64,000 nucleotides of DNA from Cloeon dipterum (Eukaryota > Arthropoda > Insecta > Ephemeroptera > Baetidae), in the NCBI RefSeq assembly GCF_949628265.1, contig NC_088787.1, positions 8,608,501 through 8,672,500 on the forward strand, in the 5' to 3' direction. This document shows, in pieces, positions 24,268-34,145 of the stretch. A program made the translations under genes and the position numbers. The notes under the pieces were generated by a model. It was not told the DNA's origin. It made no database searches and was given only the letters and a program-made list of their open reading frames with translations. How positions within the stretch are numbered: the stretch's first letter is position 1; each line of letters opens with the position of its first letter.

Positions 24268-27200
24268 ATGGCTGCAAATTCGAGCATCGAAGAAATAGCG
24301 GAAAAAGGTCTAAATTGATTATTTTTAAAAATAGCAGTTGCTTAATATTAAAAATAGGATACAATGAAGGCCGCAGTGAGTTGCCTGCTCGGCTGGGCTT
24401 TTTTGAGGCTGGCGAGGGAAGGAAGCAAAACGCAGACAAGTAAGCTAATGTGGTTATCTCCTGTTATCTGAAACTGATAGTCATAATGATTTTTTTATTT
24501 GCCAAAAACAGAACAAAGTCAGGGAACAATTCTAACTATGTACTGGGGGAACGATATTTAGAAATGGTTCACCGCTAAGGTAAAACAATCAGGGCTGTGA
24601 ATTTTAGATGATTTTTTTCAGGAAAATAGTCGACTAAATTTAGACGGTTTTTAGTATAAATTTAGACAGTTTAGTTGATTTTTTTTCAATTTAGACGTTT
24701 TTTGACGATTTTGTTTATTTCTTTTTTTACTGTAAATAACTATATTATCATGTTAAAAATTCGATAAAAAATGACAGTTTCTATTATTTATTGCCTTTTT
24801 ACACGGCGAGAAAAACGAATTTCGGAATGGAACTTTCTGCTCAGATTTATTCCTAATGTGATATTGTGATAGTGTTATTTTATTTTTGAATATCAGCAAA
24901 GAACAGTGAAGAAACAATGATAATATTGAGATAAAAAATTTAATTGGACATTTTTATAGTTCTTTTTTTATAGCAAAATTTAACACATTCTATTTATTAA
25001 CTCCCCCCTTCCTTAGTCGACCGGCTGCTATATTGCTATACGATTTTAAACTCTAATTATAAATATTTTGTTTTCTTTGAGCAATTTCAAATTTGTTAGA
25101 AATAAATTTGATTGTGTTATATGTACAATAATTATGTATTTGTGAACAGCGTGTGCGTTCTTGTGGTGCACTACAAATTTGGAGCAAACAAAGAGTTTTC
25201 CCGAGATGGTGATGAGGAGGACATGCGCAATTTGCGAAGCACCTTTCAGGAGAAGCGCAACTGCACCTTTAGGGAGCTACTTTCCCCGAAAAAGACCGAA
25301 TTGCTTCTTCTTCTTTCGGATGAATACCAGCTTCTCCGTTTTTTCAGCACGCAAGGTAAGGCAGAGGACACAAAAAATGCATATATCATAGGAACTTGTT
25401 TTAGCAGAGGTGCCAGCCGTATTTATTCTGTTCATCCTGTCGCATGGCAGCGAAGGAGGGAAAATATTTACAGACCACTATCAGGAAGGCTCTCAGAATT
25501 ACATACATTTTACCACCACGGAAGTATTAGATTCATTGAGCAAACTCAACAACTTCTCTAGTTGCTTGAAGTTTGTAAATTTTGGCGTAAGTATGCCCTT
25601 TAAAGTTTAATTTAATGTGGGTAATGATTCCATTGAAATTCAATAAATACACAGCCCTGTCGAGGAAATTTGGACGACTCTATTCACCAGTACGCAGGCA
25701 GCCTCGAAGCTTCGTATGACAATCGCAATTCGTGCAGCGTTACCTTTACGCCGGAAATGCACAACCTCATCATCATGTTTTCGACCGTTGAAAGTAAGAG
25801 AGGATAAGCAGAAGTTTTTTAATTAAGAAAAAACATCTACTATTTTCTATGTGTTTAGCCACCACTGCAATCCGAAATAACAGGGGATCGTGGTTAGTGC
25901 GAATGACTTGCGAATCGCTCAACGCGCTGAAAGAAGACAAGCAGATTTTGCCTTTTCTTACTGGCATTCAGTTCAAAACGCACATTGAGTCCCGCTCCAG
26001 CGTTGACATCAGAGGAGCGCCATGCGGAGGCCAAACTCTCGAGCTCAAAATGTTTTCGCAGGATGCCTTGTTCGTAGTATCAGCCCTTCCAAAGTATGAA
26101 CAGTATTCCATATAATAATTTACTTTTAGCTAAAATCTGGAATTTACATATTAGGAAATATTCTCATTAATTAGGACATCACAAAACTGTTGGTTCCTTT
26201 AACAATTTATCTGATGCGGTTCACTTGCCGCAAAACAGTTTATAAAATTTAAAAAAAAAATATGTAATTCATAATTGCTTCTCCAACCGCAAATTATACG
26301 AGCAATGGTTAAATTATTTAATATACGTATTTCTTTTAAAGGGAATCACAAGTCAGAATAGAATCAAGCTGCGACGCCAACGGTAGGCGATATGAAAATT
26401 CTCGCCCATCGCGACCAGAACACTTCTATACTTGGCAGTCGGACCGCGAGGTTAACGTCAGAGGTCGCAGAGCGGTCATTTTCCTTCAAGAATGGAGTGA
26501 TCTGGTTGAAAACATAACTGAAGCACTCTCTAAAAATCTTTCATTTGATACCAGTCATCGATGGCTCACCAACTCGAACCTGCGAGCGTTTCTTCAAGAA
26601 GGTAGCACATTAATCTATACAGTTTCATGAAATTTGACGAAAATTTTGATATATGGAGAGAAAAATTTAGAAAATAATTATTTAAAGAAAATTTATATTT
26701 GCATAAAAGTCTACTATACGTTTGTTTCCAGATTTTGAAGGGGGAGTTGGATGTCTGTTGACCTGCGTGTTTGGCAAGGTAGTAACGGAGCACGAACGGA
26801 GCAATGAAGTGTGCGTGTGCGTGGAGGGTAAAATTATGCCTGTCGGGGACATCATGCACAATTTCATTGGGCCCAAAAATGCAACTTGGATTGGCAAACC
26901 AAAGATTTTCTTCATTATTGATCAGCAAACTGAAGAAAAGAGGGACAATTTGCAGGTCAGCGAACAAAAATTTATATTTGATAAGGCAAAAAAATGCATT
27001 AAATTTAATAATTTTACGTATTTCTAAGATGCAAAAATGTATTGCTATTTTTATCCCGTTCTGTTATATTGTTTTATTTTTCACTCGTGATTTTTCTAAA
27101 TTGGTTTCAGTCTTGCACTCCTCAAGCAGAAACAATTTTGGCAACCAATCACAGTGGGTGGCTCGTTCTCATTTTAAAGAACAATGGTATGTTATTAATT

Positions 27201-30200
27201 TAAACAAAATACATTGTTTTACCTGATTTTACGAATTTTCCCTTATGGATGCAGACTTGGCACGTCACCTTATCGACATCCTCAACGACAAGCAGCTGAC
27301 CAAGGGAAAAAGTCTGCAAGTGCTGCTGGCGAAATTGCTCATTTGTTCAAAGGGCAACTCCGGAATGTTGCTCAACTCCACTCTACAGTACCTCCTCAAT
27401 TTTCCAGATTGGCCAAGAGAATTCGTAAAGCCATTTTTCTTTATTGCAAAGGACCAAGGTGTACCATTATGGTCAAGTAGCCCAATAACTTATGCAAATT
27501 TACTTGAAATGGCAACTCCCACAACTTGCGAAAATCGCGTGTGGCTTTTCAGCTCTGAGGCCGGGTCCGGGAAAACGACAGTGTTGAAGGAAATCGCGTT
27601 TGACCTGGCGAGGTTGCTGCCAGGAGTGAAAATACTGCGAATCTCGCTCTCAAATATGATTTCTTATATCTCAGATCATTATTCCACTTTGAAGCCTGAC
27701 AAATTAATCGCGAAGGCTACCCACCACTCACCAGAAGAAATTAGGGCAGTGCTAAATGAGAGGAATAAAGCGATCGTGCTTCTCGATGGATTCGACGAGG
27801 TTCCAGACGAAAGAGAAAACGTTTTGCTCGTAGCAAAATATCTAATAAAGAAAAACGTTCCTCTGTGGATCAGCACGAGACCGCAAGAAGCAAAATACAT
27901 TCGAGATGAAATTTTGAAAGACGAGGAAAAAACTGCCATTGAAAAACCACGCGAGGGATTCAATTCCGTATTTGATACACGACTAACATCAGCTGAAAAT
28001 CAAAATTCGCAAGTCAAGCATTTTTCGTTACAAAATAGCCATTTAAACGCCGAAATGAAGAAAAACGTCTCTCTGTGGATCAGCACAAGCCCGCAAGATG
28101 AGGAAAAAACTGCCTCTGAAAAACCACCCGAGGGATTCAATTCCGCGTTTGAAAAACGACAATCAGCTGAAAAACAAAAAAACAAAGTCAAGCTTGTTTG
28201 GTTAAAAAATTGCCCTTTAAACGCAGAAATGCAAGTCGAGTTGCTGCAGATGGTGACAAAGAAGAGTTTGGTCGAGTGCCAGCAGTTTGTGAAAGAATTT
28301 GAGGACAAGACAATACTTGAGAACCCGTTCCACCTTACCCTGGTCGCTCAGTGTGGGAGCACTCGAAACTTATATAAAATTTATGAACAAGTTGTGGAGC
28401 AGAAGGTGGAAAAATGTTTAGTAGAAAAAGAAGGGTTGGACACAACAAAACCAACATATATATCCCGCAAGAACAAAGCTTTGAGCTTCCTCAAATCAAC
28501 TGCTTCCCACTTAATAACCAGACGAATAAACGATGCGGAATCAATGAGATCAGAAGCTCAGGGAATAAAAAACCTCGAAAAATTGAACGATTTCGGCATT
28601 GCGACAGTCGAGTCCGGCCAGGTCACGTTTGTACATCAAACCTTCATCGAATTTCTCGCCGCGCAGCAGTATTTAGATAAAATCCCTGAGCTCGATAAAA
28701 ACAAAAATATGGAGTTCTTAGAAGAAATGTGGAAGCATCCACAGTGCATGAAGTTCATTGACCTATATTTTTCGACTGACCAAGAAGAAAAAAAATTTAG
28801 AGCGTTTGCTGATGATTCCTGGAAATTTTTCAAACAAAGGCCTGCTCGTTTTTTGCTTCATGTGTGCAAGGAAAACCTAAAGCACATCTTCAGTAAGTTG
28901 AAACCACAAATTTCGTTTTGCAAAAATGATGAAAAGCCGATTTGTACAACGTTTGGTGGTGAACTCATCTGCAGTGCAGTGCAGCATGAAAACATGTCAC
29001 TGGAATTGCTAGACATGGGAGCAATAGGAGACGAGCATCAACTCGCCAATATTTTGCCCAAACTATTAAAAGCTATTGCTCTTTCCAACTCAACTGGCTT
29101 TTTCAAGAAGATGAAAGAAAAGTTCCCGAAACTATCTGAAATGATTCGCATGCGGAGCCATAAAATCGACGCCGCAATGGCAGCTGTTGAAAAGGGCCAC
29201 TACGAAATACTCGAGCAGCTTCTTTCCAATGGCTTGGATGTGAACTTTTCATTGAACCAAGGACAATTGGCTTCTTTTGTAGCATGCAAACGAGGCGATA
29301 TCGAATGCATGAAAGTGCTGCATAAACATGGAGCCAAACTCGTGATAGAAGACCCTCTATCCGGTGCAGTACTAGATCATGCTCTCTTTGAAGCCATTTT
29401 CAACGGCCATCTAGAGCTTATCAAATTCATGGCAAAGGAAATGCTAGATGATGTATCCATTCAAGACAAAGAAGGCAGAAATGCCATTCATATTGCTGTC
29501 GACAGTGACCAATCAGATATTATTAAATTTTTGAATCAGGTGGACAACAGACTGGTGAATGGAAGAACAAAAATGGGACTTAGCCCGCTGCATTGCGCAG
29601 TTATAGCAGAAAGATGGGAGCTGTGCCATTGGCTTATTAGAGAGGGCCTATTCAATGTTGAAATTTTGGATTCCGAGCTCTTATTTCAAATTGATGACGT
29701 AAATTTCAGCGAAGTTTGTCGCGATTTTAAACTTATGCTCTCATTTTCCGACAATGTGAACTACACTGACAATAGAGGACAAAGTGCGCTTCATTGCGCT
29801 GCCCGCTACGGATGCCTGGATGTGCTTCAGCAGCTTATTCTCGTTGCCGGAGCCGACTTGGAGGTCACGGACCAAAGAGGATGGAACGCCCTACACTACG
29901 CATGCCGGGGCTGGTCAAGTCGTGGTATTTACTCGAATATGCCACTGACTCATAACGTAAATGGTAGCGAGAGGTACTTGATTGCAGCAAAATTTTTGCA
30001 CGATAATGATATTCACCTAATCAAAAAACGGACAGGAGATGAAAAAACTGCATTGCACCTTGCTGTACTAGAAAATGGAGATTTGGCTATGATTAAATGG
30101 CTGGTGGAAGAACTTGGAATCGATGTAAACGCAGAAGATTCAAGTGGTCATTCAGCGATGCAATATGCTATTGAGCAACAAAGTTGGAGTGTTGTTTTTT

Positions 30201-32587
30201 ACTTGATAGAGTTTGGTGCTGCCGTGGACAAAAAATTTATAGCAGATTATTTAGCCCCAACTGATTACAGAAATGTTGCTGTTATCAACGAGCGGGGCGA
30301 CACAGTTGTGCATTTGGCTACAGTTACCTCTATGGTGTTATTGCAAAAATGTATCGACCTAGGTGCTGACTGCAGAATTGCAAACTGCTTGGGAGAATAT
30401 CCGATACACACGGCATGTCAATGTAATCACCTAGCTGAGGCTAAATATTTACACAGCTTGCACAGTGACCTTGTCGAGAAGAGCAACCATTTAGGAGCAA
30501 CGACAATTCATCTTGCCATCGATCACCACGAAGACTTGGAAATGTTGCGTTGGCTTGTGGAACACGCTAAAGTAAACATTAATACTGTGCATTTTGATGG
30601 TGACACAGTTGTGGTCGCCGCATTAAAACAAAGAAGATGGAATGCCGTTGACTATCTCCTCACCCAAACTGGAATTGATATTCACCAGAAAAACAGGCTT
30701 GGCATGAATGCACTGCTCTACGCTACTTACCACGGCAGATTGGAAACCTTGGATAAACTACTTGGCCTAAAATCCGATCCAGCTGAGAAAAATATACTTG
30801 GTTTAAATGCGTTCCACATTGCTTGTGAAAACAACAACCTGCGAGTTGCAAAATTCTTGCTTCCTTACTGTGGGAAATCAACAACAGAAATGACCAATCA
30901 AGGGCAGAATGTACTACAATTATCGGTGTCTAATGCAACTTTGGCAAAAGAAATTGATGTATGTGAACTGATCAAATGGCTATTGGAAAATGTTAACGTC
31001 GATGTGAATCACGTAGACGAAAATAAGGAAACTGCATTGCTGATCGCCTCTCGCAGAAACATTTGGAGCGCTGTCAACGTTTTGCTGCAGCACGGCGCAG
31101 ATGTTCACCAAAAAGACGCTAATGAAATGACAGTCTTGCACTACGCAGCATTTTATGGCAACGTTGAAATGATAGAGAAGTTGGTGAGTGAATTTGGAGC
31201 AGACCTGAGTGCGAAAAACAACCAGGGACAAAATGCTATGCACTTTGCGTGTTTCAAGTCCGAGTTGGAAGCGGCCAAATTCTTGAATAGAAAAAAAAGG
31301 GGTCTCATTTGGGAGGTGACAATAGATCACAACACTGCTCTACATATTGCAGTGCAAGATATTCAACTACTTGACCTGGCGATGGTTCGTTGGCTGGTAG
31401 AAGAAGTTTGCCTGGATCCAGAGGCTTTGAATAGTCAAGGCCAATCTGCTTTGCTCATAGCATGTGCGAGTCAAAGGTTGGACATAGTTTCCTATTTGCA
31501 TCGCATCGGCGCCAAAATTGATGTCGTGGACAAGCAAGGAAAAACTGCTCTACACCACTTTGCAAAATTTGGCCGTCGAAAGAACATTGAAACATTTCTC
31601 CGCTTGGGTCTACATTTAAGAGCCAAATGTAACAGTGGATTTAATATATTGCACGAAGCATGCATGAGTCGGAATTACGAATTAATCTTTCAGCTAATCA
31701 GATCTCCATTGGCTGCGGAAAAAACAAAGGATGGCAAAACAGTTTTACATCTTGCCGTAGAAGCCTCTCCGCCAATATTGCCCAGTGAACATGCCGGAGT
31801 GTCTGATGAGATCAATTTCTGGACGAATCACCAAACTCTGGTGGAAAAAATTCTATCATCCCCAGATGAAAATTTTCCCAGTAAAAATCTGTTGCATGTC
31901 AAAGCAATACTGAGGATGCTTGAAAATCAGGACGTAGATGTAAATGCCGAAGATGAAAATGGTGTATCAGCATTGCTCTTAGCTTTTCAAAAAAATGAAA
32001 TGAGGATAGCATATAGCCTGATAGTAATGAAGTCCGATCAAATAGTTATTGATATCAACGAAAATATGATTGATTTGTGTTTCTTGTTAAATGCTTACAT
32101 GGGAGATCCAGAAATCCTTCAAATTTGTCTCAATATGAATGCAAACATTAACGCCGTAGACAAACGAGGAAACACCGCTTTACATTATGCAGCAGATAGC
32201 AATTTGGATGCATTGAAAGCTCTAATCATGTTTGGAACTGAAGTTTCAACAAAGAACCGGAATGGCTGGAATGCAATGCATGTTGCTTGTACAGGATTGC
32301 ATCTTGATGCTGCCAAAATGTTGCACATGAAAAATAGCAGTTTGATAAAGGAAAGAACTCATGACGGTGAAACCGTTTTGCACCTCGTTACCAGCAAATC
32401 TAGACCTGGCATACGTGCGGAAGATGTGGAAGAGATTCAAAATTGGATTGTAGAGGAGGCGGGAGTTGAACTTGACGCACGTGACAATGAAAACCGAACA
32501 GCACTTCAAAAGGCAATCTTACATAATGACTATGAATGCGTGAAAAATTTGCATAAATTGCAGGCTAAGGTGGCTCCAAAACAATAA
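24268..32587 (+). CDS. Caspase-pseudocaspase-NACHT-ankyrin protein (NLR-like)
   Basis: Ten exons: 24268-24307, 24358-24439, 25150-25355, 25408-25586, 25655-25793, 25859-26093, 26342-26601, 26732-26955, 27111-27186, 27255-32587. They total 6,774 nt, or 2,257 residues, in phase. Residues about 41-290 form a complete caspase (peptidase C14) fold: F..RDG...D near 51-59, catalytic His122 in FILSHGSEGG, catalytic Cys171 in NFGPCRGN, and a p10-like FSTVE...RNNRGSW. Residues about 300-520 resemble a second caspase (GKPKIFFI) but lack both catalytic residues. A NACHT ATPase follows: Walker A EAGSGKTT with Lys587, Walker B VLLDGFDE near 656-662, LWISTRP near 684, and a helical FVHQTFIEFLAAQQYL near 940-955. 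About 30 ankyrin repeats fill 1115-2250 and are presumably the sensor. No signal peptide or membrane segment, so cytosolic. By analogy with NLRs, ATP-driven oligomerisation could activate the fused caspase in cell death or immunity; that role is inference. Symbol unknown. Confidence 0.88.
27849..28230 (+). repeat. In-frame duplication inside the NACHT region
   Basis: Two adjacent coding copies, from about 27849 and about 28058. Both begin with codons for KKNV(P/S)LWIST, continue through DEEKTA.EKP.EGFNS, and end in LNAEM. The first copy keeps the sensor-like STRP; in the second it is STSP. Confidence 0.85.
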
Positions 32588-32939
32588 TTGATTATTCAGC
32601 GTTTCAGTATTCTTTGTGTATTATTGACTAATTTTTGTTAGTTTTAATAGATTTTGTAGCAAATAGAGTGCATAAATGTTACTATTTACGTTTTTTTTTT
32701 TAAAATAAAACATGTTAAAATAAAATGACTGAATTTTAAATTGTCAAATTCTATCTTTTTAAATTTAGGCACATTTTAGCTTACACCACATCCTTGACTA
32801 GAATTACAATTCCTGATTAAATTTTGCAATCAATTAAAAAAAACTGTTTTCCTCAAAACTATGCAAAGCATGATGCTCAAACAGTTTTTGATGGTTGAAA
32901 TTTTTTATTAAATTCTGTTTTCTGCGAGTTTGTTGAAGG
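32588..32939. other. 3' flank of the ankyrin gene and 5' flank of the LINE
   Basis: AT-rich. An AATAAA at 32704-32709 probably serves the caspase-NACHT gene. The 5' end of the retrotransposon lies somewhere in or near this stretch, but no target-site duplication could be fixed. Confidence 0.5.
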
Positions 32940-34145
32940 ATGTCAGGTCCAGCGGTGTGGCGGAGCCCTCCGCCTGGGCACCAGATGCCTACGCAGTCTT
33001 TTTCGGGGGCTCCAAATGCTGTACCGCTTTCAAATCAGACGCAAACTCTCGTCACTCAGTCGGCTCTCCCTGGATCAGCATGGCCTCAGCCGCACGTAAA
33101 TGATGTCAGTAATCACCACTATCAGCAGTGTAGCCAACCTGTGCAAAGTGTAAATAGTCAGCAAACTCAAAATGAGTTAGTGTCAGTCATCCAAAACCTA
33201 ACTCAAGTTTTTGAATCAAACCTGGCATACATGCGTGAAGAGCTTGCTAGATCCAAAGAGGAAGCCAGACGGCGAGAAGAATTTTTAGAGAGGCAGATTG
33301 GCGGTCTTCGGGAAGAGCTGCGACATGTCCAAGAAAGCCTTTCGGACAAGTCATACTCAGCTGATGGCTTTCGGACCCAACCTCCCAACTCCCTCTCCAA
33401 GCAGTTCCCTGGCCCTCAACAGGGCTTCCGGCCTAGGAAGGTATGGCCTAAAGTAGAAAAGTCAGCTGAAACGCCAAATGCTAACGAATATCTGGACAAA
33501 TCTGTGGAGCTTGATCTCGCCCTGAAGAATGGAAAATCCTTAGCAAATCCTCAAGCTAAATGCTCGTTCGTGGAGCACATCGGTAACTTGTGGGAAGCGG
33601 AAGAAGAAGTTAAAATCCACGCAGTTGGTGCTGATCTATCGCTCGGAGTTGGTGTCGCAGCCGATGCTGTGAGGTACGCTGGTCGTCCCGAGTGTGAGCC
33701 GAACTCCGCTGTCGTCGGTGATGTGATCAAACAAGAAGCCGACAAAGTTGGGACTATTTGGCACTTGGTGACTAAGCAGAAGTCTTCATACAAAATCTAC
33801 AAAAAGCCTGAGCCCTTTGTCCAAAATGTGAAAAAAGCTTTCAGATGCCTCGCTGAGGAAATCAAGAAGGAGCAGCTGACTGAAGTGGCCATGTCCTTCC
33901 TCTGCAGCGGATCGGATCGGATGAACCGTGTCTGGATCATGCAAAGACTTTATGAAGAACTGATGGACGTGCCAGTGACTGTGCATTTCTACAATAAATA
34001 TCCATCAAAGCGATGGAATGGGTGCACTCAACTTTTTGCGGCCAAGCCTGATTTGAATCTCGTCGACGACAGAGAGGGTGATGATCCTGCTGAGGAAAGT
34101 TCCTCGAAGAAAAATCTGCGCCCTAGGAAGACAGCTTTAAATTAA
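32940..34145 (+). CDS. LINE ORF1 protein with coiled coil and TARG1-like macro domain
   Basis: 401 residues. A Pro/Gln/Ser-rich N-terminus (1-80) is followed by a charged coiled coil at about 80-135 (REELARSKEEARRREEF) that probably drives oligomerisation as in other ORF1 proteins. Residues about 208-352 read as a macro domain of the OARD1/TARG1 type: HAVGADLSLGVGVAADAV matches the ADP-ribose-binding H.(I/V)..D.(R/S).G.G.A region, LVTK matches the LITKK strand, and SGSDRMN matches the GCGLDR loop. The lysine and aspartate used for catalysis in TARG1 correspond to Lys279 and Asp326, so hydrolase activity is possible. The C-terminus is acidic then basic. I see no CCHC zinc knuckle or clear RRM. 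The macro assignment is from memory of family motifs, not a search. Confidence 0.8.
   Translation: MSGPAVWRSPPPGHQMPTQSFSGAPNAVPLSNQTQTLVTQSALPGSAWPQPHVNDVSNHHYQQCSQPVQSVNSQQTQNELVSVIQNLTQVFESNLAYMREELARSKEEARRREEFLERQIGGLREELRHVQESLSDKSYSADGFRTQPPNSLSKQFPGPQQGFRPRKVWPKVEKSAETPNANEYLDKSVELDLALKNGKSLANPQAKCSFVEHIGNLWEAEEEVKIHAVGADLSLGVGVAADAVRYAGRPECEPNSAVVGDVIKQEADKVGTIWHLVTKQKSSYKIYKKPEPFVQNVKKAFRCLAEEIKKEQLTEVAMSFLCSGSDRMNRVWIMQRLYEELMDVPVTVHFYNKYPSKRWNGCTQLFAAKPDLNLVDDREGDDPAEESSSKKNLRPRKTALN
34136..34142 (+). promoter_or_regulatory. Predicted -1 ribosomal frameshift site (T TTA AAT)
   Basis: In the ORF1 frame the last codons are GCT TTA AAT TAA, so the heptamer T TTA AAT fits X XXY YYZ and abuts the stop codon. 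A -1 slip here enters exactly the frame of ORF2, which is open from 34127 and has no ATG until 34265, after the start of the endonuclease fold. The downstream structure was not evaluated. Confidence 0.65.

Noticed and set aside
24512..24579. Possible extra exon (KTKSGNNSNYVLGERYLEMVHR then stop) between exons 2 and 3 of the caspase-NACHT gene
   Set aside because: It has splice-like ends and accepts the right phase, but ends in a stop codon. Skipping it joins exon 24439 to 25150 in frame and leads straight into the caspase fold. At most a poison exon.
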